Shown here: positions 27,682-36,333 of the stretch, one piece after another
Position numbering within the stretch: position 1 is the first letter of the stretch
Layout of the letters: each line of letters begins with the position of its first letter
NCBI RefSeq assembly: GCF_040548735.1
Contig: NZ_JBEPSD010000001.1
Coordinates: 496,001-560,000 of the forward strand
DNA from: Rhodanobacter soli
GTDB taxonomy: Bacteria > Pseudomonadota > Gammaproteobacteria > Xanthomonadales > Rhodanobacteraceae
Length of the DNA stretch: 64,000 nucleotides
Reading direction: 5' to 3'
Notes under the pieces: model-generated
What the model saw: the letters and a program-made list of their open reading frames with translations, nothing else
Told to the model about the DNA's origin: nothing
The model's database searches: none
Made by a program: the position numbers and the translations under genes

Positions 27682-28226
27682 GCTGGCGTGCGGCATCGGC
27701 GCCATTGCTCGCGGGTCTGGCCCCAGATTTCGATCGGATCGTCCTCGTACGGTGCGGGCAGCTTGCCCGGACCACGGCAGCTCGAACCGAGTCGCTGCGC
27801 CAGCGCCTGCGAAGCGTGGTTGTCGGGATGGATCGAATGGATCATCTCGCTCCAGCCCAACTGGTCGAAGGTCCAGTCGATCGCCGCAACACAGCCTTCC
27901 CGCGCATAGCCCTTGCCCCAGGCGCCGCGTGCCAGACCCCAGCCGATCTCGGTACCCGGCCACCCCTCGGGACGCCAGGGGCCGAGCCGGCCGATCCAGC
28001 GACCGCTGCTTCTCTCGATCACCGAGAACATCGAGAAGCCCTGGATCATCCAGGCGCCCGCGGAAGCCAAAAAGCTGCGCCAGGCCACCGCGCGCACCTG
28101 CCGGCCGCCGATGAACCGCGCGGCTTCGGCATCGGCCATCATCTCCGCATAGGCATCGAAATCCTCCGCCCGCGGCGGACGCAGGATCAGTCGATCGGTT
28201 TCGATGCGCAGCGAATCGAAGTCCAT
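27678..28226 (-). CDS. GNAT family N-acetyltransferase (RimJ/RimL type)
   Basis: A 182-residue acetyltransferase starting DFDSLRIETDRLILRPP, the hallmark of the RimJ/RimL branch. The acetyl-CoA motif lies in EIGWGLARGAWGKGYAREGC, and ends with the typical SIHPDNHASQALAQRLG block. The substrate could be a ribosomal protein, an amine or an antibiotic. The ATG at 28226 was chosen; a GTG at 28235 would add three residues. The stop overlaps the next ATG. It begins 16 bp after the glutaryl-CoA dehydrogenase stop, so it is probably in that transcript. Confidence 0.88.
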   Translation of the reverse strand: MDFDSLRIETDRLILRPPRAEDFDAYAEMMADAEAARFIGGRQVRAVAWRSFLASAGAWMIQGFSMFSVIERSSGRWIGRLGPWRPEGWPGTEIGWGLARGAWGKGYAREGCVAAIDWTFDQLGWSEMIHSIHPDNHASQALAQRLGSSCRGPGKLPAPYEDDPIEIWGQTREQWRRCRTPA

Positions 28227-28242
28227 GCGCGCCACACTCCGC

Positions 28243-29412
28243 TCAGAATGCGTTGATGCCGGTCAGCTCGCGGCCGACAACCAGTTCGTGCACCGTCTCG
28301 GTGCCTTCATAGGTGATCACCGATTCCAGGTTCAGCGCATGCCGGATCGCACCGTGTTCGGTGGTGATGCCGGCGCCGCCGAGGATGTCGCGACACTGGC
28401 GCGCAATGTCGATCGCCATGCGGCAGTTGTTCCACTTCGCCAGCGAGACCTGGGTCGGCTGCATCTTGCCCGCATCCTTCAGCCGGCCGAGCTGCAGCGA
28501 GAGTAGCTGCGCGGTGGTGATGCGGCGGGCCATATCGGCCATCTTCAGCTGCACCGCCTGGTTGGAGGCGAGCGGGCGGCCGAACAGGATGCGCTCCTTC
28601 GTGTAGTCGAGCACTTCCTTGAGGCAGGCCTGCGCCGCGCCGATCGGCCCCCAGGTGATGCCGTAGCGCGCCTGGGTCAGGCAGCCCAGCGGGCCCTTCA
28701 GGCCCTTCACGTTCGGCAGCCGCGCGCTGTCCGGCACGCGCACGTTGTCGAAGAACAGCGCGCTGGTGACCGAAGCGCGCAGGCTCATCTTCTTGTGGAT
28801 TTCCTGCGCCTTGAAGCCGGCCGTGTCGGTCGGCACCACGAAGCCCTGGATGCCGTCCTCGGTCTGCGCCCACACGATCGCGATGTGCGCGAGGTTGCCG
28901 TTGGTGATCCACATCTTGGCGCCGTTGATGACCCAGTCGCCGCCGTCCTTCTTCGCATGCGTCTTCATGTTGGCCGGATCGGAGCCGCCGTGCGGCTCGG
29001 TCAGGCCGAAGCAGCCGATCACCTCGCCGGCCGACATCTGCGGCAGGTAATGCTTCTTCTGCTCCTCGCTGCCGTAGGCGTAGATCGGGTACATGCACAG
29101 CGAGCTCTGCACCGAGGCGAAGCTGCGCAGGCCCGAGTCGCCGCGCTCCAGCTCCTGGCAGATCAGGCCGTAGCTCACGCCGTTCATGCCGGCGCCGCCA
29201 TAGGTCTCGGGAATCGTGGCGCCGAGCAGGCCGAGCGCGGCGATCTCCGGGATCAGCTCCTTCGGGAAACGCGCCTGGTCGAAACAGTCGCCGATGATCG
29301 GCAGCACGCGCTCGTCGACGAAGCGGCCGACGGTGTCCTGCACCATGCGTTCCTCGTCGGTGAGCAGCGAACGGACATCGTACAGATCGAGCGGATTCAG
29401 ACTGACAGCCAT
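28243..29412 (-). CDS. gcdH: Glutaryl-CoA dehydrogenase (acyl-CoA dehydrogenase family)
   Basis: A 389-residue FAD enzyme that oxidatively decarboxylates glutaryl-CoA to crotonyl-CoA in lysine/tryptophan breakdown. The signatures are GCFGLTEPHGGSDPANMKTH, WITNGNLAHIAIVWA and the C-terminal TYEGTETVHELVVGRELTG, in which the Glu of YEGTE is the catalytic base. The AFTSGAP-like shorter ends of other acyl-CoA dehydrogenases are absent, and the ITGINAF end is typical of GcdH. The ATG at 29412 follows a GGAGCTCCC-type Shine-Dalgarno on the minus strand. It heads a five-gene minus-strand run reaching 24273. Confidence 0.93.
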   Translation of the reverse strand: MAVSLNPLDLYDVRSLLTDEERMVQDTVGRFVDERVLPIIGDCFDQARFPKELIPEIAALGLLGATIPETYGGAGMNGVSYGLICQELERGDSGLRSFASVQSSLCMYPIYAYGSEEQKKHYLPQMSAGEVIGCFGLTEPHGGSDPANMKTHAKKDGGDWVINGAKMWITNGNLAHIAIVWAQTEDGIQGFVVPTDTAGFKAQEIHKKMSLRASVTSALFFDNVRVPDSARLPNVKGLKGPLGCLTQARYGITWGPIGAAQACLKEVLDYTKERILFGRPLASNQAVQLKMADMARRITTAQLLSLQLGRLKDAGKMQPTQVSLAKWNNCRMAIDIARQCRDILGGAGITTEHGAIRHALNLESVITYEGTETVHELVVGRELTGINAF

Positions 29413-29513
29413 GGGAGCTCCGGAGGGGGGGGCGCGTAAAAACCGGTATTGTAGCGCGGCCCACGATGACCCTACGACTCCCGCCCCCACGCCACGTTCC
29501 CTGACGAAAACCC

Positions 29514-30389
29514 ATGTTCAAAGGTGTACTGCTCGGTTTCGCGGCATTTGCCGCCTACGCCATCAGCGACGCGTTCGTGAAATCGCTGCGCGGCTCGCTG
29601 CCGGCCTACGAGGCGGTATTCTTCGGCGCCGTGCTGGGCCTGAGCGCCCTGCCCTTCATCCGCAAGCGCGACGACCGCTGGCGCGATGTGCTGGTCGCGC
29701 AGCGCCAGGGGCTGTGGCTGGTGCGCGCGCTCGCCAGTGCGGTGGGCAGCACGGCGGCGGTGGTCGCCTTCACCGCGCTGCCGATGGCCGAGGCGTTCGC
29801 GTTGATCTTCCTGCTGCCGATCTTCGTCACCATCCTGTCGGTGCTGGTGCTCGGGGAGCACGTGGGCTGGCGCCGCTGGTCGGCGGTGGTGGCCGGTTTC
29901 ATCGGCGTGCTGGTGGTGCTGCGGCCGGGCTTCCGGGCGCTTGGCGTCGGCCATCTGGCGGCGATCGTCTGCGGCCTTTCCGGCGCCGTCTCGATGATCG
30001 CCCTGCGCCTGTCCGGCTCGCACGAAAAGCGCGTCACCCTGTACGGCGCCGGCGTGGTCGGCTCGATCCTGCTCACCGGCGTGCTGATGCTGCCGGCCTT
30101 CGTCTGGCCGTCCCTGCACCAATGGCTGCTCCTGCTCGGCTACGGCCTGCTGGCCGCGCTCGCCTCGGTGCTGCTGATGCTGGCCACCCAGAAGGCGCCC
30201 GCCAACCACGTCGCGCCCACCCAGTACAGTCAGATGCTGTGGGCCGTCCTGCTCGGCTACGTGCTGTTCCACGACCGCCTGGACTGGCCGATGGCGATCG
30301 GCATCGCGATCATCCTCGGCGCCGGCCTGTTCACCTTCGTGCGCGAGGAGCAGGTCACGCAATGGTGGAAACGCATGCGCATGCTCTGA
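29514..30389 (+). CDS. EamA/DMT family transporter
   Basis: A 291-residue inner-membrane protein with about ten helices and two EamA repeats. It opens FKGVLLGFAAFAAYAISDAF, the first repeat ends with VLVLGEHVGWRRWSAVVAGF, and the second ends near QYSQMLWAVLLGYVLFHDRL. Related to RhaT/YdcZ-like exporters; substrate unknown. The ATG at 29514 has no strong Shine-Dalgarno but matches the family start. It is divergent from gcdH across about 100 bp. Confidence 0.86.
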   Translation: MFKGVLLGFAAFAAYAISDAFVKSLRGSLPAYEAVFFGAVLGLSALPFIRKRDDRWRDVLVAQRQGLWLVRALASAVGSTAAVVAFTALPMAEAFALIFLLPIFVTILSVLVLGEHVGWRRWSAVVAGFIGVLVVLRPGFRALGVGHLAAIVCGLSGAVSMIALRLSGSHEKRVTLYGAGVVGSILLTGVLMLPAFVWPSLHQWLLLLGYGLLAALASVLLMLATQKAPANHVAPTQYSQMLWAVLLGYVLFHDRLDWPMAIGIAIILGAGLFTFVREEQVTQWWKRMRML

Positions 30390-30443
30390 CGGCAAGCCGG
30401 CACGACCCGGCCGGCGCGATCCGCTGCCACAACGGGACACGCG

Positions 30444-30469
30444 CATGTTTCGCCGCCCGCCGAAACATG
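30444..30469. other. Hairpin in the spacer before the alpha/beta hydrolase
   Basis: CATGTTTCG (30444-30452) and CGAAACATG (30461-30469) form a perfect 9-bp stem with an 8-base loop. It lies 55 bp after the EamA stop and 55 bp before the hydrolase start. No T-run follows, so it may be an operator or a mRNA hairpin rather than a terminator. Confidence 0.45.
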
Positions 30470-30524
30470 TGCCGGCGGACCAGGCCCATCATGGCTGCAT
30501 CGCCCACCCACGAAGGCAGCAGGC

Positions 30525-31511
30525 ATGTCGGCATTACTGGCACTCGGACTGGTCTCCGCCCTTTCCGCAAGCACCATCCACCTGCCCGTCGCGCACGACC
30601 CCGGGCAGCAGCTCGCGCTGCACTGCGTGACTCCGGCGCAGGCGAACGGCCAAGGTGTGCTGTTCGTGCACGGCGCCAGCTTCCCGACCATGCTGGCGTT
30701 CGGTTTCGAATTCGCGCCGGGGGATTCATGGATGGACTTCATGGCGCGGCAGGGTTTTCTCGCCTGTGGCCTGGACTTCGTCGGCTTTGGCGCATCCAGC
30801 CGCCCGGTGGCCATGACACACGCGGCCGCAGACGCCGCACCGGTGACCCGCGCCGCGGAAGCCGCGCGGGAAATCGCCTTGGCCATCGACTACCTGCGCA
30901 AGACGCGCGGGATGGGCCGCGTCCACTTGGTCGCGCATTCCTGGGGCACCGTTCCGGCCGCCACGTTCGCCGCGAAACATTCCGGCGCGCTGGCCTCGCT
31001 CACCCTGTTCGGCCCGGTCGTGCCGAAGCCGGGCGAGCCGGCCGACCCCGTGCACGAAGCGTGGTGGACGATCAGTGCCGAGGCACGCTATCAACAACTG
31101 CGCTTCAAGCATGTCCTGCCGCCGGAACTGACCCTGCTGGAACCGGCCGTCGCGCGACGCTGGGCCAGCGAATTCGACGCGTCGGCGCCGCACGTGACAG
31201 GCGACCCGCCGGGCGAGCTGCGCATTCCCGCCGGCCCCGCGGCGGACATCGACGCCGTGGCATCCGGCGGAAGCTATCCGTACGACCCGGCGGCCGTCAG
31301 GGTTCCGGTCTTCGTGGTGTACGGCGACTACGACACGGTGACGGACGACGCGGGCGCCACGGCGTTCCTGGCGAAGTTCAGCGCCAGCCCGCTCACGTGG
31401 CGCATGCGCATCGGCCACGGCAGCCACGTGATGCACCTGGAGCGCAACCGCCACTCCCTGTACCGGAGCGTGGACGCATTTATCCACGCGGCGCAGGACA
31501 TGCAGCCATGA
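30525..31511 (+). CDS. Alpha/beta hydrolase
   Basis: A 328-residue alpha/beta-hydrolase-fold protein. The oxyanion region is VLFVHGASFPTMLAFG. The nucleophile is Ser139 in the elbow VAHSWG. The acid is probably in VVYGDYDTVTDD and the catalytic His in IGHGSHVMHLE. The N-terminus (SALLALGLVSALSAS) is hydrophobic and may be a short signal or anchor. The substrate is unknown; esterase or lactonase activity is possible. Its stop overlaps the start of the next gene (ATGA at 31508-31511), so the two work from one transcript. Confidence 0.85.
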   Translation: MSALLALGLVSALSASTIHLPVAHDPGQQLALHCVTPAQANGQGVLFVHGASFPTMLAFGFEFAPGDSWMDFMARQGFLACGLDFVGFGASSRPVAMTHAAADAAPVTRAAEAAREIALAIDYLRKTRGMGRVHLVAHSWGTVPAATFAAKHSGALASLTLFGPVVPKPGEPADPVHEAWWTISAEARYQQLRFKHVLPPELTLLEPAVARRWASEFDASAPHVTGDPPGELRIPAGPAADIDAVASGGSYPYDPAAVRVPVFVVYGDYDTVTDDAGATAFLAKFSASPLTWRMRIGHGSHVMHLERNRHSLYRSVDAFIHAAQDMQP

Positions 31512-31852
31512 TTGCGGTGATCTTCGAACTCGTGCCAGCCGAAGGACGCGGCCAGGACTACCTGGACATCGCCGCCGACCTGCGCCCGCTGCTCGATGGC
31601 ATCGACGGTTTCCTCTCGATCGAGCGCTTCCGGAGCCTCTCGACCCCGGGGAAAATCCTCTCGCTGTCGTTCTGGCGCGACGAGGAAGCGGTGGCGAGCT
31701 GGCGCCGGACCGAAGCGCACCGCATCGCCCAGGGCCAGGGCCGCGCCGGCATCTTCAGCGACTATCGGCTGCGCGTGGCCTGCGTCGACCGCGACTACGG
31801 CATGCGTGAGCGCGAACAGGCACCCGCGGACAGCCGCGCGTTCCACGCCTGA
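31508..31852 (+). CDS. Antibiotic biosynthesis monooxygenase (ABM) domain protein
   Basis: A 114-residue protein with a single ABM-type ferredoxin-like domain: IAVIFELVPAEGRGQDYLDI, then LDGIDGFLSIERFRSLSTPG and LSLSFWRDEEAVASWRRTEA. Members act as small monooxygenases, haem-degrading enzymes or binding proteins. No haem-degradation residues can be assigned with confidence. The ATG overlaps the hydrolase stop codon. The tail from about residue 95 is charged and not conserved. Confidence 0.88.
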   Translation: MIAVIFELVPAEGRGQDYLDIAADLRPLLDGIDGFLSIERFRSLSTPGKILSLSFWRDEEAVASWRRTEAHRIAQGQGRAGIFSDYRLRVACVDRDYGMREREQAPADSRAFHA

Positions 31853-31860
31853 AGCCGCCG

Positions 31861-32832
31861 TCAGCGTCGACGCGCATGCGCCAGTTCGCGCAGGCGCGTG
31901 GCGCAGCGCGCGAGCTCGGTGCGCAACGCCGCCGGCGCGTGTATCTCGAAGCCGAACGGCAGGCCGGCGAGCTGGCGCGCGAACCAAGCCAGATCGTCGG
32001 CGCCGGTGCGCAGCAGGACGCCGCCGGGCACCGGTTCGAGCAGGCCGAACGCCAACGAGAACGCCTTGCGCGCCGTCGGCAGATCCGCGTGCAGCAGCAC
32101 CTCGATCGCGTGGGCGTGCGGTATCGTGGCGATGCTCCGCTGCAGCTGGTCCAGTGCGTCGAAACCGGACGGCCGACGGAACGGTCGATCGAGCAGGCGC
32201 ACCTCGCCGACCCGGTCCAGCCGGAACGAACGCAGGCCGTGGCGCAAGTGGCACATGCCCACCGCGTACCAGGCGCCCGCCCGCCAGGCCAGGCCGTACG
32301 GGTCGAACTCGCGCTCGGTGTGGGCGCCCGCGGCGGAGTCGTAGCCCATGGACACGCGCCGCTGCGCCTGCGCCGCACCGGTCAACGTGATCAACGCGGC
32401 ATTGCTGCCGGGCGTGCCCGAAGCCGGCAGCAAATCGACCTTGACCGTATCGGCGATCGCGCGCACGTGGCGCTTCAGGCCATCGGGCATGACCCGCGCC
32501 AGTTTCGCCTGCACGCTTTCCACCGCCGGCGCCGCCTCGGCCAGGCCCAGTCCGCGCGCCGCCACCATGCCCACCGACAGCGCCACCGCCTCGTCGTTGG
32601 TGAACATCATCGGCGGCAGCCTGAAGCCGGCGACCAGCATGTAGGCACCGTGGCGGCCGCGCTCGGTGGTGAGCGGGATGCCGAGGTCCTCCAGCATCAC
32701 GATGTAGCGCCGCAGCGTGCGCACGTCGACGCCGACCCGGCGCGCCAGTTCGGGGCCGCTCATGCGGCCGTGGCTCTGCAGCAGGTCCAGCACCGCCAGC
32801 ACGCGGGTGGTGGGTTTCGCCATGGCGGCCAT
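31861..32832 (-). CDS. HTH/WYL-domain transcriptional regulator (YafY-like)
   Basis: A 323-residue regulator. The N-terminal winged helix (residues 5-65) contains MSGPELARRVGVDVRTLRRY. The WYL domain (about 140-220) has EFDPYGLAWRAGAWYAVGMC and LRSFRLDRVGEVRLLD. The C-terminal extension ends LAHARRR. WYL domains bind ligands, including nucleotides in some cases; the ligand is unknown here. Two ATGs (32832 and 32823) are possible. It is divergent from the NIPSNAP/LysE pair, with an inverted repeat in the spacer, so it probably controls that pair and itself. Confidence 0.9.
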   Translation of the reverse strand: MAAMAKPTTRVLAVLDLLQSHGRMSGPELARRVGVDVRTLRRYIVMLEDLGIPLTTERGRHGAYMLVAGFRLPPMMFTNDEAVALSVGMVAARGLGLAEAAPAVESVQAKLARVMPDGLKRHVRAIADTVKVDLLPASGTPGSNAALITLTGAAQAQRRVSMGYDSAAGAHTEREFDPYGLAWRAGAWYAVGMCHLRHGLRSFRLDRVGEVRLLDRPFRRPSGFDALDQLQRSIATIPHAHAIEVLLHADLPTARKAFSLAFGLLEPVPGGVLLRTGADDLAWFARQLAGLPFGFEIHAPAALRTELARCATRLRELAHARRR

Positions 32833-32845
32833 GGTAGCGAAAAAT

Positions 32846-32864
32846 CAGGGCGAAATTTGCCCTG
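32846..32864. promoter_or_regulatory. Candidate operator between the WYL regulator and NIPSNAP gene
   Basis: CAGGGC (32846-32851) and GCCCTG (32859-32864) are inverted around the AT-rich centre GAAATTT. It lies 13 bp upstream of the WYL regulator start and 53 bp upstream of the NIPSNAP start, a location suited to control of both divergent genes. Assignment to the WYL protein is inference. Confidence 0.5.
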
Positions 32865-32917
32865 TATAGGTTTTAGCGTAGGCCCCGCGCCACCCGGCGC
32901 CCAGGCCAGGGATACCC

Positions 32918-33778
32918 ATGAACCACTTCAAACGACTGTTACCCGGCATCGTCGCGGGCATCGCGCTCGCTGCAGTCATGTCGGCACACGGCAGACCCAC
33001 GAACGAGGCCCCCATGATGGAAAGCGTGCAGCACCTCAAGGACTACCAGGTCGTCGAATTCCGCCGCTACGTCACGGCCGGCGGCGAGCTGGCGCACTTC
33101 GTCAAATACTTCGACGCGTATTTCCCGGAAGCCTTCGAACAACTCGGCGCGATGGTGTTCGGCCAGTTCACCGAGCGCGGTCGCCCCAACCGCTTCACCT
33201 GGCTGCGCGGCTTCCACGACATCAATGCGCGCCCGATCGTCAACGCGGCGTTCTATTACGGGCCGCTGTGGAAGGAACACCGGATCAAGGTCAACGCGAT
33301 CCTGCCGGACAGCGACAACGTGATGCTGCTGCGCCCGCTGCATCCGGAACACGGCATCAGCGTGCTGCCGGCGGTGGACCCGGTGACCGAGGAACGCGGC
33401 GCGCAGGGCATCGTGGTCGCGCAGATCTTCGCGGTGAAGAAAGGCAGCGAGGAGGACTTCGCGAAACAGGCCGAGGCCGCGTTCGACGCCTACCGCATCG
33501 AGGGCGTGCACCCGGCCGGCGTGCTGGTGTCGCTGGATGTGCCGAACAACTTCCCGCAGTTGCCGATCCGCACCGACGGACCGTTCCTGGTCTGGCTGGG
33601 CGTGGTCAGGGACGAGGCCACGCTGGACCGCCGGCTCGCGCCGATCCTGGCGTCCGCCGAACGATCGCTGGTGACGGGTGGCCTCCTGCGCGGTGCGCCA
33701 GAGCGCGTGGTGATGGACCCGACTCCGCGCTCGCGCCTGCGCTGGCTTGCCGGTGCGGGCGCCGGGGTTTCACCATGA
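32918..33778 (+). CDS. NIPSNAP family protein
   Basis: A 286-residue protein with two NIPSNAP (ferredoxin-like) modules. The first begins DYQVVEFRRYVTAGGELAHF and continues into WLRGFHDINARPIVNAAFY; the second begins GIVVAQIFAVKKGSEEDFAK. The N-terminus (LLPGIVAGIALAAVMSAHG) looks like a signal peptide, which is less usual for the family. Function is unknown; related folds bind small hydrophobic molecules. The ATG at 32918 is used, and the stop overlaps the LysE start (ATGA at 33775-33778). Divergent from the WYL regulator. Confidence 0.86.
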   Translation: MNHFKRLLPGIVAGIALAAVMSAHGRPTNEAPMMESVQHLKDYQVVEFRRYVTAGGELAHFVKYFDAYFPEAFEQLGAMVFGQFTERGRPNRFTWLRGFHDINARPIVNAAFYYGPLWKEHRIKVNAILPDSDNVMLLRPLHPEHGISVLPAVDPVTEERGAQGIVVAQIFAVKKGSEEDFAKQAEAAFDAYRIEGVHPAGVLVSLDVPNNFPQLPIRTDGPFLVWLGVVRDEATLDRRLAPILASAERSLVTGGLLRGAPERVVMDPTPRSRLRWLAGAGAGVSP

Positions 33779-34410
33779 ACCACGTCGAGCAACTGTGGCT
33801 GTTCTTCGCGCTGGTCTTCGGCATCGTGGTGCTGCCCGGCCTGGACATGGCCTTCGTGCTGGGCAGCACGCTGGCCGGGGGACGCCGCCGCGGCTTCGCC
33901 GCGCTGGCCGGCATCGTCGCCGGCGGCGTATGCCATGTCGTGATGACCGCGCTGGGCATCAGCGTGCTGCTGAAGTGGATCCCCGGCGCATTCAACGCGC
34001 TGCTGCTGGCCGGCGCGCTGTACATCGCCTGGATCGGCCTCTCGCTGATGCGCAGCGACGCTGCGCCGGCGATGCGGCCGGATGCCCCACGGCGCTCGCA
34101 CGCGGCGACGTTCCGCCAGGGCATGCTGACCTGCCTGCTCAACCCCAAGGCCTGTCTGTTCATGCTGGCCATCTTTCCGCAGTTCCTGCGCCCGGAGTAC
34201 GGCCCGATCGCGGCGCAGGCGCTGGTCCTGTGGCTGATCATCGCGCTCAACCAGTTATGCGTTTACGGCGGGCTGGCCTTGATGGCCGACCGCGCCCGCG
34301 CATGGCTGCAAGGCAAGCCGGAAGCCGGGATGCTGGCGACCCGTTGCGTGGGCGCCTTGCTGATCGCGGCAGCCATGTTCACCGGCGTCGAGGGATGGCG
34401 CGGGGCGTAG
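33775..34410 (+). CDS. LysE family translocator (amino-acid/homoserine exporter type)
   Basis: A 211-residue inner-membrane protein of the LysE/RhtB superfamily with about six helices. Characteristic stretches are VVLPGLDMAFVLGSTLAGGR (the P-G-P-like first-loop motif is present as PGLDM), RRGFAALAGIVAGGVCHVVM and TCLLNPKACLFMLAIFPQFL. It probably exports an amino acid or derivative. It is translationally coupled to the NIPSNAP gene. Confidence 0.92.
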   Translation: MNHVEQLWLFFALVFGIVVLPGLDMAFVLGSTLAGGRRRGFAALAGIVAGGVCHVVMTALGISVLLKWIPGAFNALLLAGALYIAWIGLSLMRSDAAPAMRPDAPRRSHAATFRQGMLTCLLNPKACLFMLAIFPQFLRPEYGPIAAQALVLWLIIALNQLCVYGGLALMADRARAWLQGKPEAGMLATRCVGALLIAAAMFTGVEGWRGA

Positions 34411-34441
34411 CCCTGTGCTCCATTCCCTGCCGGCACCGCGC

Positions 34442-35377
34442 TCAGCGGTTGCTGACCCCGTGCGGCACGTGCCCGGTCGCCACGTGCTTGCGCGCGGACT
34501 CCACGTTCGCCGGTGAATCGTCGAAGAAAATGTCCGCGCCGAACGCGTCGAGGAACGGCCCCTTGTCGCGGCCGCCGAGGAACAGCGCCTCGTCGATGCG
34601 CACGCCCCACTTGCGCAGGGTGAGGATCACCCGCTTGTGCGCGGGCGCGGAACGGGCGGTAACCAGGGCGGTGCGGATCGGCGAATCCTCGGCGGGGAAC
34701 GCGGTCTGCAGGTGATGCAGCGCGGTGAGGAAGCCGCGGAACGGACCGACCGACAACGGCTCGGCGGCGTGCTCGGTCTCGCTGCGATGGAAGGCTTCCA
34801 GGCCTTCCTCGCGCGACACGCGTTCGCCCTCGTCGCCGAAGATCACCGCGTCGCCGTCGAACGCGATGCGCAACTGCTCGCCGGCGCGCGGTGGCGCGGT
34901 GCTGGGCAGGATGGTCGCCGCGGCCACGCCGGCGGCGAGCGCGCGGCCGACGTCCTCGGCGTTGGCCGAGAGGAACAGGTCGGCCTTGAACGGCGCGATG
35001 TAGTCGGAAGTCGGCGCGCCGCTGGTGAACGCGGCGCGGCTGATCTCCAGGCCGTAGTGCTGGATCGCGTTGAAGATGCGCAGGCCGGTGTCGCCGGAGT
35101 TGCGCGACAGCAGGATCACCTCGACCGGTGGCACGTCGCCGGCCAGCTTGTTCAGCCCCAGCAGCTTCTGCACCAGCGGGAAGGCCACGCCGGGCTGCAG
35201 GATTTCATCCTCGTGCTCGATCTGGAACGAGCGGTAGGCGTCGAGGCCTTCGCGTTCGAACAGCGCATGGCTGTCGCCGAGGTCGAACAACGCGCGCGAG
35301 GAAATCGCGACCACCAGCCGGTTGTCGCCGACGGCGGCGGGATCATGGACATCGGGAGACGAAACGGGCGTGTTCAC
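34442..35377 (-). CDS. Cytosolic 5'-nucleotidase (NT5C1-type)
   Basis: A protein of about 311 residues of the 5'-nucleotidase family related to animal cytosolic NT5C1A. Signatures are NRLVVAISSRALFDLGDSHA, VEVILLSRNSGDTGLRIFNA, the IAFDGDAVIFGDEGERVSRE motif with the phosphatase aspartates, and FGADIFFDDSPANVESARKH. It would release nucleosides from nucleoside 5'-monophosphates. There is no ATG near the N-terminus: the GTG at 35377 is used, and an upstream TTG at 35404 would give 320 residues. It is convergent with the LysE gene and follows nadK on the same strand. Confidence 0.85.
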   Translation of the reverse strand: MNTPVSSPDVHDPAAVGDNRLVVAISSRALFDLGDSHALFEREGLDAYRSFQIEHEDEILQPGVAFPLVQKLLGLNKLAGDVPPVEVILLSRNSGDTGLRIFNAIQHYGLEISRAAFTSGAPTSDYIAPFKADLFLSANAEDVGRALAAGVAAATILPSTAPPRAGEQLRIAFDGDAVIFGDEGERVSREEGLEAFHRSETEHAAEPLSVGPFRGFLTALHHLQTAFPAEDSPIRTALVTARSAPAHKRVILTLRKWGVRIDEALFLGGRDKGPFLDAFGADIFFDDSPANVESARKHVATGHVPHGVSNR

Positions 35378-35439
35378 GGGACAGGACGGAAGTTGATCGA
35401 CCAAAGGTCGTTGCCGGTCAATCTAGCACGCAGCCTGAC

Positions 35440-36201
35440 TCATTCCGCCGCGAACTGCTCGTCGAGGATGCGCTGCTCCAGGTTGTGCTCGGGATCGAAC
35501 AACAGCCGCACGCCCTGCCCGCCGGACTGGCGGATCGCCACCGTGCGCACGTCGCGCACTTCGTGGAAATCGGCGGTGGCGCTGACCGGGCGCTTGCCGG
35601 GGTCGAGCACGCGCAGGATCACTTCGGTGCGGTGTGGCAGGATCGCGCCGCGCCAGCGGCGTGGGCGGAACGGACTGATCGGGGTGAGCGCCAGCACGTT
35701 CGCATCCAGCGGCAGGATCGGGCCGTGCGCGGACAGGTTGTAGGCGGTGGAACCGGCCGGGGTGGCCACCATGATGCCGTCGCAGGTCAGGTTCGGCAGC
35801 TTCACGGTGCCGTTGAGTTGCACCTCCAGGTGCGCGGCCTGGTTGCTCTGGCGCAGCAGCGAGACTTCGTTGAACGCCAGCGCCGTGTGCTCGTTGCCGG
35901 CCGCATCGGTGACCTCCATCTGCAGCGGGAACAGCGACGCCGTGTGCGCACGCGCGATCCGCTCCGGCAGGCCGTCGAGCCTGTGCTTGTTCATCAGGAA
36001 GCCGACCCGGCCCAGCTTCATGCCGTAGACCGGCACTTCCAGCGCGCGATACGCATGCAGGGTGCGCAGCATGAAGCCGTCGCCGCCCAGCGCCACGATC
36101 AGCTCGGCCTGCTCCGGCGGCACGTCGCCATAGCGCTCCGCCAGCTTGCGCCGCGCCTGCTGGGCGACGCTGATGTCACTGGCGACGAAGGCAAAGCGCA
36201 T
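35440..36201 (-). CDS. nadK: NAD kinase
   Basis: A 253-residue NAD kinase making NADP. The catalytic GGDG motif is in [18 protein letters not shown], and the NAD-binding region contains [20 protein letters not shown]. The substrate loop [18 protein letters not shown] is the equivalent of the NxGxxGFL motif. The length is somewhat short but usual for the bacterial xanthomonad form. The ATG at 36201 is the first in frame. The 5'-nucleotidase follows after about 60 bp. Confidence 0.96.
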   Translation of the reverse strand: MRFAFVASDISVAQQARRKLAERYGDVPPEQAELIVALGGDGFMLRTLHAYRALEVPVYGMKLGRVGFLMNKHRLDGLPERIARAHTASLFPLQMEVTDAAGNEHTALAFNEVSLLRQSNQAAHLEVQLNGTVKLPNLTCDGIMVATPAGSTAYNLSAHGPILPLDANVLALTPISPFRPRRWRGAILPHRTEVILRVLDPGKRPVSATADFHEVRDVRTVAIRQSGGQGVRLLFDPEHNLEQRILDEQFAAE

Positions 36202-36238
36202 GCGCGGGAATCCGTTGCGGAGGTCAGCCGAGCTTACC

Positions 36239-36309
36239 GTAGGAGCCGGCTCGCGGGCGATGCCGCAAAGCGGAACGCCCGGGCGACCTTGCGGGCACCG
36301 GGCGTTCCG
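36239..36309. repeat. REP-like start plus hairpin downstream of NAD-GDH
   Basis: GTAGGAGCCGGCTCGCGGGC begins at 36239, resembling the start of the palindrome at 5795. Next to it CGGAACGCCCGG (36271-36282) and CCGGGCGTTCCG (36298-36309) form a perfect 12-bp stem with a 15-base loop. It lies 25 bp beyond the NAD-GDH stop on the minus strand and probably terminates or protects that transcript. Confidence 0.65.
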
Positions 36310-36333
36310 TACCGCATTGCAGCGGGAGGTTCC

